Source: Oscillospiraceae bacterium
GTDB lineage: Bacteria > Bacillota > Clostridia > Oscillospirales > Ruminococcaceae
DNA length: 64,000 nt
Direction of reading: 5' to 3'
Assembly (NCBI GenBank): GCA_022769565.1
Contig: JALEJQ010000081.1
Coordinates: 30,207-94,206 of the forward strand
The translations under genes and the position numbers were made by a program. Shown piece after piece: positions 1 through 8,369 of the stretch. The notes beneath the pieces are model-generated. The model was given only the letters and a program-made list of their open reading frames with translations. It did not search any database and was not told where the DNA came from. Positions within the stretch are counted from its first letter, which is position 1; each line of letters opens with the position of its first letter.

Positions 1-1199
1 CCGCTGACCCCGATGCTGTTTACGATGAAACAATTGAAATAAATCTTTCCGAGCTTGCACCTCTTGCTGCCTGTCCTCATTCTCCCGACAACATCAAGTC
101 GGCTGAAGAACTGAAGGGCATGAAGATAGATCAGGTCTGCATCGGTTCCTGCACAAACAGCTCCCTTATGGATATGATGAAGGTTGCGCACATTTTAAAG
201 GGCAAGACCGTACACCCCGATGTTTCTCTTTCTATCGCTCCCGGTTCAAAGCAGGTGCTTAATATGCTTGCGCAGAACGGTGCTCTTGCAATTATGATAG
301 ACGCCGGCGCAAGGATACTTGAAAGTGCCTGCGGTCCCTGCATCGGTATGGGTCAGTCCCCTAATTCAAAGGGCATCTCACTCCGTACCTTCAACAGAAA
401 CTTCGAGGGACGTTCCGGAACAAAGGACGGTCAGATCTATCTTGTATCTCCCGAGGTTGCTGCTTACTCCGCAATAAGCGGCGTGTTCTCCGACCCCAGA
501 GAGCTTGGCGAAATGCCCGAATTCAAGCTTCCCGAGGAGTTCGTTATCAACGACAATATGATAGTTCCTCCTGCTGCGGCTGAGAATATGGATAAGGTTG
601 AAGTCCTCAGAGGACCCAATATAAAGCCTTTCCCCAAGACAAGTCCTCTTGCAGACAGCATTGACGCAAAATGCTCTCTTAAAGTCGGCGATAATATCAC
701 AACCGACCACATTATGCCTGCAGGTGCAAAGATACTTCCTCTCCGTTCAAATATCCCTGCGATCTCCAAGTTCTGCTTTACGGTTTGCGACGAGGAATTC
801 CCTGCAAGAGCGGAGGCACTTGGCAAGAGCATTATCGTCGGCGGCGCAAACTACGGTCAGGGTTCATCCCGTGAACACGCTGCGCTTGCTCCTCTTCACC
901 TCGGCGTAAAGGCTGTGCTTGTAAAGAGCTTTGCCCGTATCCACCGTTCAAATCTTATCAATGCAGGTATCCTGCCCCTTACCTTTGTTAACGAGAGCGA
1001 TTATGACAAGATCTCTCAGGGCGACGAGCTTGAGCTTGCAAATGTAAGAAAGTCCGTTGAAGCAGGCGAAACACAGCTTACGGTAAAGAATAAAACAACA
1101 GGTGAGGAGATACCTGTTCTCTGCGAACTTACAGGCAGAACAAAGGATATTATCCTTGCAGGCGGACTTCTCGATTATACAAGAGAAAGCCTTAAATAA
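1..1199 (+). CDS. acn: Aconitate hydratase, C-terminal part (5' end outside window)
   Basis: Interconverts citrate and isocitrate in the cytoplasm with a [4Fe-4S] cluster. The frame is open from base 3, with no start in the window, and gives 398 visible residues. Two cluster-binding regions are seen: GSCTNSS just after the methionine at 120, and ESACGPCIGMG about 60 residues later with two more cysteines. The C-terminal swivel domain follows, with DNITTDHIMPAG and the substrate-contacting YGQGSSREHAALAP. The type resembles the mitochondrial-like enzymes. The isocitrate dehydrogenase 1.2 kb downstream makes an oxidative citrate-to-2-oxoglutarate branch. The methionine at 120 is internal and is not the start. 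Confidence 0.97.
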   Translation, partial: ADPDAVYDETIEINLSELAPLAACPHSPDNIKSAEELKGMKIDQVCIGSCTNSSLMDMMKVAHILKGKTVHPDVSLSIAPGSKQVLNMLAQNGALAIMIDAGARILESACGPCIGMGQSPNSKGISLRTFNRNFEGRSGTKDGQIYLVSPEVAAYSAISGVFSDPRELGEMPEFKLPEEFVINDNMIVPPAAAENMDKVEVLRGPNIKPFPKTSPLADSIDAKCSLKVGDNITTDHIMPAGAKILPLRSNIPAISKFCFTVCDEEFPARAEALGKSIIVGGANYGQGSSREHAALAPLHLGVKAVLVKSFARIHRSNLINAGILPLTFVNESDYDKISQGDELELANVRKSVEAGETQLTVKNKTTGEEIPVLCELTGRTKDIILAGGLLDYTRESLK

Positions 1200-1201
1200 A
1201 A

Positions 1202-1630
1202 ATGTGCTGCTCTAAATGCGGTCTTGACTGCGGCAAGTGTAGCCTTAAAGAAGAGTATGGCTGCTCGGGCTGTCTTGAAATGACGGACGGTTACTGGGGA
1301 GAAAAATGCGAGATAAAAGCGTGCTGTGAAGAAAAAGGGCTTGAGCACTGCGGACTTTGCAAGGATTTTCCCTGTGAAATGCTGCTTGATTACTCCTATG
1401 ACCCGGAAACGGGGGATGACGGAGAAAGGCTCCTTAACTGCAAGAAATGGGCGGATGAAAAAAGCTCCGCTCATGACAGCCGCATAAAAAATATTGTTCT
1501 CGGCGTTGTCCTCGGCGGCATTTCCGGCTTGATATTAGGTGAATGGCAGGGTATGGTTATCCCCTTTGTTTTAGGGGGAACGATCGTCGGTACGGGCGTT
1601 GCCCTTATGATAGAAACAGCTAAGAAATGA
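1202..1630 (+). CDS. DUF3795-like cysteine-rich protein with C-terminal membrane hairpin
   Basis: 142 residues starting two bases after the aconitase stop, so probably cotranscribed with it. The first 75 residues are rich in cysteine (MCCSKCGLDCGKC, CSGC, ACCEEKG, CGLC, FPC). This is the spacing seen in DUF3795 proteins, which probably bind zinc or an Fe-S cluster. Residues about 95-137 form two hydrophobic, glycine-rich segments (VLGVVLGGISGLILG and FVLGGTIVGTGVALMI), so the Cys domain is probably membrane-tethered. Function is unknown. The family call rests on the cysteine pattern and is inference. Confidence 0.75.
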   Translation: MCCSKCGLDCGKCSLKEEYGCSGCLEMTDGYWGEKCEIKACCEEKGLEHCGLCKDFPCEMLLDYSYDPETGDDGERLLNCKKWADEKSSAHDSRIKNIVLGVVLGGISGLILGEWQGMVIPFVLGGTIVGTGVALMIETAKK

Positions 1631-1639
1631 GGTCGGTCA

Positions 1640-2410
1640 ATGGGCGAAAACAGTACGTCTTTAGCTGCTCCCGTAGGCGGCAAAAAGCTTGGTTCGGACG
1701 TTATCAAGTATATTGCGGCTGCAGCAATGCTTATAGACCATATTGCGTGGTGCTTTGTTGACACATATTCCGTTCTCGGACAGACAATGCACATAATCGG
1801 CAGAATGACCGCTCCAATAATGTGCTATTTTATCGCCGAGGGCTATCATTACACAAGCAACGTAAAAAAATATATGCTCAGGCTTGGTATTTTTGCGCTG
1901 CTTTCATGGATACCCTTTGTTTATATGGAAACAGGGCAGCTGCCTTTCGGAATTACTGACGGAAAACCCTGGGTCTTGCCGATGCAGGGGGTCATATACA
2001 CCTTTTTCCTGGGGCTTTGGGCGCTTATCATTGTACATAACGAAAAAATACCGCCTCTTATCAGAGGGTTTATGGTATTTATGCTGTGCGCCATATCAAT
2101 TATCGGTGACTGGCCTGTTTTTGCAGTGGTGTGGATATTGCTATTTGACCGTTTTAGAGGAGATTTAAAAAAGCAGGCGATCGCTTTTGCGGTTTCAAGC
2201 ATAGTAATGATATTTCTGATTTTCGATGTTATGATGAATCAAGCGGTCACGGAATATCTGTTCCAGTTCAGCGTTCTTCTTGCTCTTGTACCCCTTTATT
2301 TTTACAGCGGAGAAAAGGGCAGAGGCGGAAGGTTCAACAAATGGTTTTTCTACGTTTTCTATCCGCTTCATATGCTGATATTGGGCATACTTAAATTTAA
2401 TATACTGTAA
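1640..2410 (+). CDS. TraX family membrane protein
   Basis: 256 residues, with a start 9 bases after the previous stop and an SD-like GAGGT upstream. The protein is hydrophobic throughout with about seven or eight predicted membrane spans. The signature region SDVIKYIAAAAMLIDHIAW followed by GRMTAPIMCYFIAEGYHYT is typical of TraX. TraX was first known from F-plasmid pilin N-acetylation, but chromosomal homologues in Firmicutes are common and are presumed to be membrane acyltransferases. No conjugation genes are nearby, so a role in transfer is unlikely. The natural substrate is unknown. Confidence 0.85.
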   Translation: MGENSTSLAAPVGGKKLGSDVIKYIAAAAMLIDHIAWCFVDTYSVLGQTMHIIGRMTAPIMCYFIAEGYHYTSNVKKYMLRLGIFALLSWIPFVYMETGQLPFGITDGKPWVLPMQGVIYTFFLGLWALIIVHNEKIPPLIRGFMVFMLCAISIIGDWPVFAVVWILLFDRFRGDLKKQAIAFAVSSIVMIFLIFDVMMNQAVTEYLFQFSVLLALVPLYFYSGEKGRGGRFNKWFFYVFYPLHMLILGILKFNIL

Positions 2411-2449
2411 ACAATTGCGGCGTATATTCCGCATTAAGGAGGATTTTTT

Positions 2450-3661
2450 ATGGAAAAGATCAAAATGACTACCCCACTCGTTGAAATGGACGGAGATGAA
2501 ATGACCAGAGTTATCTGGAAGTGGATTAAGGACATTCTCATTCTGCCCTATGTTGACCTGAACACGGAATATTACGATCTCGGTCTTGAACACAGAAACG
2601 AGACCAACGATCAGGTCACAATTGATTCTGCAGAGGCTACAAAGAAGTACGGCGTGGCTGTAAAGTGTGCAACCATTACTCCTAATGCTGCCCGTATGAC
2701 AGAGTACAATCTGAAGGAAATGTGGAAATCCCCTAACGGCACTATCAGAGCTATCCTTGACGGTACAGTTTTCCGTACTCCTATTATCGTCAACGGAATC
2801 ACTCCTTATATCCCCACATGGACTAAGCCTATCACAATTGCCCGTCACGCTTACGGTGATGTTTACAAGAACACCGAGCTTCGTGTTGAAGAAGGCTCTA
2901 AGGCTGAGCTTGTTGTTACAAAGAAGGACGGCAGCGAGGAAAGAGCCCTTATCCACGATTTCAAGGGCACGGACGGCATTATCCAGGGACTTCACAACAC
3001 CGACAAGTCCATTTCCAGCTTTGCAAGAGCTTGCTTCAACTTTGCCGTTGACACAAAGCAGGATCTGTGGTTCGCTACAAAGGACACCATTTCCAAAAAG
3101 TACGACCACCGCTTCAAGGATATTTTTGCTGAAATTTACGAAAATGAATACAAGGCTAAGTTTGAAGAGCTTGGCATAGAATATTTCTATACTCTTATCG
3201 ACGACGCAGTTGCAAGAGTTATCCGTTCTAACGGCGGATATATCTGGGCCTGCAAGAACTATGACGGTGACGTTATGTCCGATATGGTCGCAACTGCTTA
3301 CGGAAGCCTTGCAATGATGACCTCCGTTCTCGTTTCTCCCGACGGAGTTTACGAGTACGAAGCTGCTCACGGCACCGTTCAGCGCCATTATTACAAGTAT
3401 CTCAAGGGCGAAAAGACCTCCACAAACAGCGTTGCAACTATCTTCGCATGGTCGGGAGCGCTCCGCAAGAGAGGCGAGCTGGACAAGAACGACGCTCTTG
3501 TAAAGTATGCTGACAATCTTGAAAAGGCTACTATCCAGACTATCGAAGAAGGAGTTATGACAGGCGACCTTGAAGCTCTTTCCTCCATTCAAAATAAGAA
3601 AAAGGTGGATTCCGAGGAATTCCTCAAGGCTATAAACGAGCGTCTTGCCAAGCTTATGTAA
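2450..3661 (+). CDS. icd: NADP-dependent isocitrate dehydrogenase
   Basis: Oxidatively decarboxylates isocitrate to 2-oxoglutarate with NADP+. The 403 residues match the dimeric, eukaryote-like subfamily and not the E. coli Icd type. Recognisable motifs are [15 protein letters not shown] at the N-terminus, [17 protein letters not shown] (isocitrate binding), the metal-binding region [22 protein letters not shown], and [12 protein letters not shown] near the coenzyme site. A strong AAGGAGG ribosome site lies 7 bases upstream. The gene sits between aconitase and rex, so it probably supplies 2-oxoglutarate and NADPH for glutamate synthesis. Confidence 0.97.
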   Translation: MEKIKMTTPLVEMDGDEMTRVIWKWIKDILILPYVDLNTEYYDLGLEHRNETNDQVTIDSAEATKKYGVAVKCATITPNAARMTEYNLKEMWKSPNGTIRAILDGTVFRTPIIVNGITPYIPTWTKPITIARHAYGDVYKNTELRVEEGSKAELVVTKKDGSEERALIHDFKGTDGIIQGLHNTDKSISSFARACFNFAVDTKQDLWFATKDTISKKYDHRFKDIFAEIYENEYKAKFEELGIEYFYTLIDDAVARVIRSNGGYIWACKNYDGDVMSDMVATAYGSLAMMTSVLVSPDGVYEYEAAHGTVQRHYYKYLKGEKTSTNSVATIFAWSGALRKRGELDKNDALVKYADNLEKATIQTIEEGVMTGDLEALSSIQNKKKVDSEEFLKAINERLAKLM

Positions 3662-3689
3662 TCACGTTAAATCAGGGAGAAAAGTGTAA

Positions 3690-4361
3690 ATGCCTAAGTC
3701 AAAAAAATCTGAAATTTCGGCGTCTGTAATAAAGCGTCTGCCAAGATATTACAGGTTTATAGGTGAGCTTGTCAAACAGGGAATAGTGAGAAGCTCGTCG
3801 GGAGAGCTTGCGGAGAGAATGTCGCTGACGGCTTCTCAGATAAGGCAGGATCTCAACTGCTTTGGCGGTTTCGGTCAGCAGGGCTATGGCTACAACCTTG
3901 TTGAGCTGAGAGAGGAAATAGGCAAGATACTCGGTATAGACTGCGGCTACAGAGCTGTCCTTTTCGGCGCAGGAAATCTTGGCAAAGCCATTGCAAGCCA
4001 TATGAATTTCAAGGAATACGGCTGGAACCTTATCGGTATTTTCGACAGCGACCTGCGTAAGGAAAACGAGAAGGTCTCCGAACTGAACGTTATGCCCATA
4101 AGCCGTATGGAGGAGTTTTTCAAAAGTGAGCAGCCGGAGATCGCCATACTTTGTATTCCGAAAGCTGCAGCTCAGGAGCTTGCGGATAAGCTGATAGCGC
4201 TGGGAATAAAAGCGTTCTGGAATTTCAGCCATTACGACCTGAAGGTCTCCCATAAGGATATTATCGTTGAGAACGTTCATCTCGGCGACAGTATCATGAC
4301 CCTTTCCTACGGTCTGACAAACTATGAAGACGGTGACAATGAAGAAACCGCCGGAAACTAA
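3690..4361 (+). CDS. rex: Redox-sensing transcriptional repressor Rex
   Basis: 223-residue cytoplasmic repressor that reads the NADH/NAD+ ratio and usually represses fermentation and NADH-reoxidation genes. The N-terminal winged helix (about residues 5-80) includes VIKRLPRYYRFIGEL and LTASQIRQDLNCFGGFGQQGYGY, both characteristic. The Rossmann domain begins at VLFGAGNLGKAIA and has an acidic FDSD at the end of the second strand, as in NAD(H) binders. A GGGAGAA ribosome site precedes the ATG. It starts 28 bases after icd and is followed by a strong terminator, so it is the end of that transcription unit. I found no clear full-length Rex operator in the window. Confidence 0.97.
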   Translation: MPKSKKSEISASVIKRLPRYYRFIGELVKQGIVRSSSGELAERMSLTASQIRQDLNCFGGFGQQGYGYNLVELREEIGKILGIDCGYRAVLFGAGNLGKAIASHMNFKEYGWNLIGIFDSDLRKENEKVSELNVMPISRMEEFFKSEQPEIAILCIPKAAAQELADKLIALGIKAFWNFSHYDLKVSHKDIIVENVHLGDSIMTLSYGLTNYEDGDNEETAGN

Positions 4362-4369
4362 AATTTCAG

Positions 4370-4408
4370 GCTGTCCGTGAAAAAAACGGGCAGCTTTTTT
4401 GTTTTTTT
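4370..4408 (+). terminator. Intrinsic terminator after rex
   Basis: GCTGTCCGT pairs with ACGGGCAGC (one G-T pair) around a short A-rich loop and is followed by TTTTTTGTTTTTTT. It ends the aconitase-to-rex unit. Confidence 0.9.
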
Positions 4409-4446
4409 GAAAATTTGGTGAAAATTGAATAAAACGCCGTTTTAAA

Positions 4447-4475
4447 TTGACTATTTGCGATAACTGTGATATAAT
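4447..4475 (+). promoter_or_regulatory. Sigma-A type promoter of the 4534 gene
   Basis: TTGACT at 4447-4452 and TATAAT at 4470-4475 with a 17-base spacer. The predicted start of transcription is near 4482, about 50 bases before the ATG. Confidence 0.8.
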
Positions 4476-4533
4476 AAAATCACATTGAAAAAGTCATACG
4501 GTTTTATACTAATTTTTTCCATGAGGTGATTTA

Positions 4534-5637
4534 ATGTCTGCAAGGGCAGGTGCGGTGCTTGGTGCTGTTGTTGCCTTCGGATTTATGGGTACGGGCTGTG
4601 TTCCCACCGACGGGCTTTCTGCCGAAAATACTGGTTCAGCCGCATATAATGTTTCAGACAATAATTCTGCTTCGGTGGATATTTCGGAAAACAAGGATAA
4701 GGAAAACGGGGGAACGTCCGAGCGGTTCAGACAGGCGGAGACTATTGTTTCCGAGTTTATGGACGGTTTTCTTTATCATGATCACGATGTGCTTGTGCAG
4801 TATGGCGGAGCACGTTCTTTAAGCGCTTACAGTTTTCTGGACGGGGTATGTCTTACCGATTGGGAGATTATTGACTTCTCCGATTATGAAAACAGCGGAA
4901 ATTTTCAGGATAACGATAAAATTTACACGTTTAAGATCAAAATGAATATTTCGGAAAGTTCAAGCGAGCTGTTTCCCGTAGGGGAGAGTGTTTGGTTCCT
5001 TGATGTTTCCGATACGGACAAGTCCTATTTCTCCTATTTTGCACCTGAGGGGGCAGAGAAAAAAACTATCCTTGCCGACAGCGCTGACAGTCTGGAGGTA
5101 AGCAGTGCAGTAAAAATGTGCTATGCCTATACTTCAGCTTTCGATTGGATATGCGGCGATGATATGGTTCCCGACCGTGAGGCTGTGGATAATAAGATAG
5201 AAAAGGAAAGGCTTGTATGCAATCTCCTTGAATTCTGCAACTATTTTGACAGCAGCGGCGACCCGTCAGACAACGGCATGAGCTATTCCGCAGAGTGGCT
5301 TAAGGACAGCGCAGAAAAGCTGCTGGGAATAACCGAACTGGACTTTACCGGTATTACTCTTTACAACGCCGGAGATGATACACTTAAAAACAACATTTTA
5401 AAGTACAGCTGGGGCTACGCAACGCTGGAAAGCGAGCAGTATGATGAGGATAACGGTGTGCATACGGTTGTCATTGACTGGTATGCCGATACGATATTCC
5501 TTTCCAAGGCGTTTACCGTAAAATACACCCTTTCCGACAACAGCGACGGTACAATGAGGCTGCTTTCATCGGAGAAGATTTATGACAGCGGAGAAAGACC
5601 GTTGTTCTTTACGGAAAGCTTAAATTTTGATCAGTGA
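4534..5637 (+). CDS. Putative lipoprotein of unknown function
   Basis: 367 residues. A GAGGTGA ribosome site lies 4 bases before the ATG. The N-terminus has a short, unusually small-residue hydrophobic stretch ending in GTGC (Cys22), which reads as a weak lipobox. A Ser/Asn/Asp-rich spacer (about residues 25-60) follows, as in many surface lipoproteins. The rest is acidic and soluble. I do not recognise a domain. It has its own promoter and is followed 15 bases later by a small membrane protein gene, so the two may be an operon. The signal peptide lacks the usual Lys cluster, which lowers certainty about export. Confidence 0.6.
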   Translation: MSARAGAVLGAVVAFGFMGTGCVPTDGLSAENTGSAAYNVSDNNSASVDISENKDKENGGTSERFRQAETIVSEFMDGFLYHDHDVLVQYGGARSLSAYSFLDGVCLTDWEIIDFSDYENSGNFQDNDKIYTFKIKMNISESSSELFPVGESVWFLDVSDTDKSYFSYFAPEGAEKKTILADSADSLEVSSAVKMCYAYTSAFDWICGDDMVPDREAVDNKIEKERLVCNLLEFCNYFDSSGDPSDNGMSYSAEWLKDSAEKLLGITELDFTGITLYNAGDDTLKNNILKYSWGYATLESEQYDEDNGVHTVVIDWYADTIFLSKAFTVKYTLSDNSDGTMRLLSSEKIYDSGERPLFFTESLNFDQ

Positions 5638-5652
5638 CAGACGGGGGAGCTT

Positions 5653-5979
5653 GTGAAAAAGATAATAATGGGGATACTGTCGGTGCTGCCTGCGGTTTTG
5701 TTTATTGCAGGGCTGACGGTAAATAAAATTGTATATTCCGAGCTTGAAAAATACGGGTACGATGCGCTTCCGGACAGCATGGCAGGGCTTTATAACGCAG
5801 GACTGATAATTCTTGCCGTAGCGGTTCTGTTTTACGTTGCGGCAGTTATTACATATCTTGTGTACAACCGGAAAAATCTGTACATTACCTACGATAAAAA
5901 AATCGGCTGGGGATATATGATAGTCTGCATAGGGGTCGTTGCAATGCCGGCTTACTGGTACAATTTTATAAAGAAGTAA
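5653..5979 (+). CDS. Small membrane protein, unknown
   Basis: 108 residues with a GTG start preceded by GGGGGAG. There are three hydrophobic segments: about residues 5-23, 48-70 and 86-104. No family is recognised. It follows the lipoprotein gene closely and ends just before a 161-bp palindromic repeat, with no clear terminator of its own other than the shared hairpin at 6143-6184. Confidence 0.65.
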   Translation: MKKIIMGILSVLPAVLFIAGLTVNKIVYSELEKYGYDALPDSMAGLYNAGLIILAVAVLFYVAAVITYLVYNRKNLYITYDKKIGWGYMIVCIGVVAMPAYWYNFIKK

Positions 5980-5981
5980 TA

Positions 5982-6142
5982 ATACTAATAACCATTTAAC
6001 CTATGGATAAAATACGGCGGCTATAATACGCCCACTCTGCGTCAAACTCCCTTAACAGGCGGCAGCCTGCCTGCGGTCGTTTTCCTTGATTGGTCGTATT
6101 CTATCCACCGTCTTTATCCATAGAACAAATGGTTATTAGTAT
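5982..6142 (+). repeat. 161-bp palindromic element, copy 1
   Basis: Begins ATACTAATAACCATTT and ends with the exact reverse complement AAATGGTTATTAGTAT. Inside, CTATGGATAAA pairs with TTTATCCATAG, and a third region (AATACGCCCA with TGGTCGTATT) pairs with mismatches. The central part keeps GCGTCAA.CTCCCTT and TGCGGTCG.TTTCCTTGA, as in the other copies. It lies between convergent genes. Its second stem differs from the other copies at two base pairs, both compensated. Confidence 0.9.
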
Positions 6143-6184
6143 AAAACCGCCCTTGGAAGAAATTTCCCAAGGGCGGTTTTTTTT
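6143..6184. terminator. Bidirectional terminator
   Basis: AAAACCGCCCTTGG pairs with CCAAGGGCGGTTTT around a GAAGAAATTTC-type loop, with A and T tracts on both sides. It can serve the genes at 5653 (+) and 6197 (-), which converge here. Confidence 0.9.
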
Positions 6185-6196
6185 ATGCCTATTCAG

Positions 6197-6796
6197 TTAT
6201 TTTCCGCTTATATCCTCACCGTTTGTTTCAATAACATTTCCCTTTGCGGCTTCACGGACGCTGCGTACAAACTTGTCCACCTTCCATACGGCTACAGCGG
6301 AGGATATTCCGTCAAAAACAAGGCTTATTCCTGCCAAAGTCATAGTTACGGCAACCGTTCCGAAGGGCGCAGCTACTGTGATTATTCCGAATATAAGCGT
6401 TATCACGGCTATGATAAGCAGTATCCACCAGAAGCTGTATCTCAGACGTTTAAGCTCAAAGGCATTCTGGAAAAATCCGAAGCTGTGAACAAGCACCACA
6501 AATCCTATAACGACCGTCAGAAATTGTACGAAATTTTCCGAGCGGAGAGTGACCCACAGACCAAGGGCAAGCTGTATCAGACCCGTTATCAGCGTTGCTC
6601 CGCCTATATGTTCCGACATATTAAGGAAATAAGAGCCGGTTACGAACAGACCGCTCATCAGCAGCAGGAATCCTGCTATCCTGCATATCATCACCGTTGC
6701 TCCCACAGGCTTGGCAATAAGGACTACTCCAAGAGCAATGGTTATTATTGAAGCGAGAATGACCGAGGTTTTGCGTTTTTTCAGTATTTCTTTCAT
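6197..6796 (-). CDS. DUF308 (HdeD-like) membrane protein
   Basis: 199 residues, almost entirely hydrophobic, with six predicted membrane segments arranged as repeated two-helix units. Gly/Ala-rich stretches such as SIITIALGVVLIAKP and LITGLIQLALGLW are typical of the DUF308/HdeD family. HdeD is linked to acid resistance in enterobacteria, but the role in Firmicutes is not known. A GAAAGGA ribosome site precedes the ATG. It appears monocistronic and converges on the bidirectional terminator. Confidence 0.8.
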   Translation of the reverse strand: MKEILKKRKTSVILASIITIALGVVLIAKPVGATVMICRIAGFLLLMSGLFVTGSYFLNMSEHIGGATLITGLIQLALGLWVTLRSENFVQFLTVVIGFVVLVHSFGFFQNAFELKRLRYSFWWILLIIAVITLIFGIITVAAPFGTVAVTMTLAGISLVFDGISSAVAVWKVDKFVRSVREAAKGNVIETNGEDISGK

Positions 6797-6925
6797 ATTG
6801 TAAGTCGTCCTTTCTTTAATGAAGCGGCAAAACGCCGTCTTTATGAGAAATATAATAGCACATCTTCTTTATTTTTTCAAGGGACAATTTTAAGAGTTTG
6901 TATAGCAAAGGTTAAATATGTTTAG

Positions 6926-6959
6926 ATTGTAGACCAAAATGTCTTTTAGGGTTGACAAT
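6926..6959 (+). promoter_or_regulatory. BirA-like biotin operator upstream of bioY
   Basis: ATTGTAGACC (6926-6935) and GGTTGACAAT (6950-6959) form an imperfect inverted repeat, 8 of 10 positions complementary, with a 14-base spacer. It fits the TTGTnnACC-N14-16-GGTnnACAA form of BirA operators. The right half contains the -35 element, so bound BirA would block transcription. The site call is inference from sequence and from the downstream gene. Confidence 0.7.
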
Positions 6960-6980
6960 GCTAAAAAATGGTGTTATAAT
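6952..6980 (+). promoter_or_regulatory. bioY promoter
   Basis: Consensus TTGACA at 6952-6957 and TATAAT at 6975-6980, 17-base spacer. Overlaps the BirA-like operator. Confidence 0.88.
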
Positions 6981-7042
6981 TTGTACGGATCATGATTAAG
7001 TCGGATTAATGTCTGCATCAAAGGAAAGGAAGAGGATTTTTT

Positions 7043-7633
7043 ATGCAAAACAATGTTGAAACAACAGGGGAGATAGCTTCTCCCGAAGTAAAAAAGAGCT
7101 TTTTTACTGCAAAGGAGCTTGCCTTTACAGCACTTATGGCGGTAATAATCGCAGTTTGTTCGTGGATATCTATACCCACAACGGTACCGTTCACACTCCA
7201 GACCTTCGGCATATTCTGTGCTGTTGGACTTCTTGGAGGAAAAAGAGGTACATTTGCCGTTCTGGTGTATATCATACTCGGTGCAGTAGGCGTTCCCGTT
7301 TTTGCAGGCTTTTCGGGAGGCGTAGGCGTTCTGTTCGGCTCTACGGGAGGTTACATACTCGGATTCCTGCTTTCCGCAATAGCTTATTGGATGATCACCA
7401 AGGCTTTCGGTGATAAGCTGCCTGTTATGATAATAGCAATGGCTGTGGGACTTCTTGTCTGCTACGCTTTCGGAACTGCGTGGTTTATGTTCGTTTATGC
7501 AAAGAACACAGGTGCAATAGGTCTGACCACTGCTCTCGGCTGGTGCGTTTTCCCGTTCATTATCCCCGATGCAGTAAAGATCGCCTGTGCAATTTTGCTT
7601 ACAAAAAGGCTTGGAAAATATGTCAAGCTTTAA
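7043..7633 (+). CDS. bioY: BioY biotin transporter (ECF S component)
   Basis: 196-residue integral membrane protein that binds biotin and works alone or with an energy-coupling (ECF) module. Six hydrophobic helices are visible. Family motifs include TVPFTLQTFGIFCAVGLLGG and VYIILGAVGVPVFAGFSGG, the conserved loop carrying the biotin-contacting region. No ecfA/ecfT genes are adjacent, so it must use a shared module or act solo. Control by BirA is suggested by the operator overlapping the promoter. A DUF1284 gene overlaps the 3' end. Confidence 0.95.
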   Translation: MQNNVETTGEIASPEVKKSFFTAKELAFTALMAVIIAVCSWISIPTTVPFTLQTFGIFCAVGLLGGKRGTFAVLVYIILGAVGVPVFAGFSGGVGVLFGSTGGYILGFLLSAIAYWMITKAFGDKLPVMIIAMAVGLLVCYAFGTAWFMFVYAKNTGAIGLTTALGWCVFPFIIPDAVKIACAILLTKRLGKYVKL

Positions 7634-8009
7634 GATACGTCCCCACCACGGACTTTGTACCGCTTTTTTTGAGGGTAAGGGCTACAGCAGGAAATTTACC
7701 GAAAATATGACAGAAATTATCGGCGTTATGAAAAAGGACGACCCCGAAATAACCCTTGCTGACGGAGCGGACGACATCTGCCGCTGCTGTCCCCACAACA
7801 AGGAGGGCATCTGCGATTCTTCCGGCAAGACGGACAAATACGACAAGGCTGTGCTTGAACTGTGCGGATTTGAAGCCGGAAATAAGATTCGCTGGAGCGA
7901 TTTTGCAGGAACGGTGTATGAAAAGATAATTGCCGCAGGAAAGCTTGGAAGCGTGTGCGGCGACTGCAGTTGGCAGGATATATGTGAAAAAAACATCAAA
8001 AGCCCTTGA
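7620..8009 (+). CDS. DUF1284 protein
   Basis: 129 residues. I place the start at the ATG at 7620, inside the end of bioY (14-base overlap), because the conserved N-terminus reads SSFKIRPHHGLC. An upstream in-frame ATG at 7587 lies deep inside bioY. Cysteine clusters CRCCPHNKEGICD and CGDCSWQDIC suggest a bound metal or Fe-S cluster. The function of DUF1284 is not known. Overlap with bioY implies translational coupling, so a link to biotin physiology is possible but unproven. Confidence 0.85.
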   Translation: MSSFKIRPHHGLCTAFFEGKGYSRKFTENMTEIIGVMKKDDPEITLADGADDICRCCPHNKEGICDSSGKTDKYDKAVLELCGFEAGNKIRWSDFAGTVYEKIIAAGKLGSVCGDCSWQDICEKNIKSP

Positions 8010-8034
8010 CAAATCGGATTTTATGTGCTAATAT
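8006..8034 (+). promoter_or_regulatory. Promoter of the Trp T-box transcript
   Basis: TTGACA at 8006-8011 and TAATAT at 8029-8034, 17-base spacer. It overlaps the end of the DUF1284 gene, and transcription would begin near 8041 at the T-box leader. Confidence 0.85.
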
Positions 8035-8040
8035 GCTTTT

Positions 8041-8314
8041 ATAAACCGATGAACGGGATTAGTAGGTTCGGTCAATGCGCTCCAGAGAGCCGCCTAACGG
8101 TGAAAGGGCGGTGCGCACACCTTATTGAATGGACCCGTGAGGGCTAACCGAAAGGGCTTCGGCTTCAGTAGGAGCGACGTTTGTGCACGTTACAGCATGG
8201 ATATACATATTGCTTGATATGTATTCGCCGAGAGCGCCTTTTTAGGGCGAATATGGGTGGTACCGCAGGATATAGTCTTGTCCCATGATTTTTGGGACAG
8301 GACTTTTTTATTTT
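8041..8314 (+). ncRNA. T-box leader, tryptophan specifier
   Basis: Complete T-box riboswitch. Stem I starts with GATGAACGGGATTAGTA and includes AGAGAGC (about 8085). The specifier loop reads GAA-TGG-ACC with TGG at 8130-8132, the Trp codon. The T-box proper, GGGTGGTACCGC, is at 8255-8266, followed by a terminator stem AGTCTTGTCCC/GGGACAGGACT with T-run (8274-8314). Uncharged tRNA-Trp would favour antitermination and expression of the downstream importer. The specifier agrees with the predicted substrate of the operon. Confidence 0.96.
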
Positions 8315-8369
8315 GCTTTCTTACGGCTTATACCGTTTGAAATATATTGTTTTTAAGGAGAGTTTAGGT

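Noticed and set aside
1640..2410. Conjugative transfer region because of a TraX-like gene
   Set aside because: No relaxase, coupling protein or type IV secretion genes. Chromosomal TraX homologues are common.
2195..3592. 465-codon open frame on the minus strand opposite icd
   Set aside because: It is fully antisense to a textbook isocitrate dehydrogenase, has no ribosome site and no recognisable domain. Long antisense frames here follow from the codon bias of the real gene.
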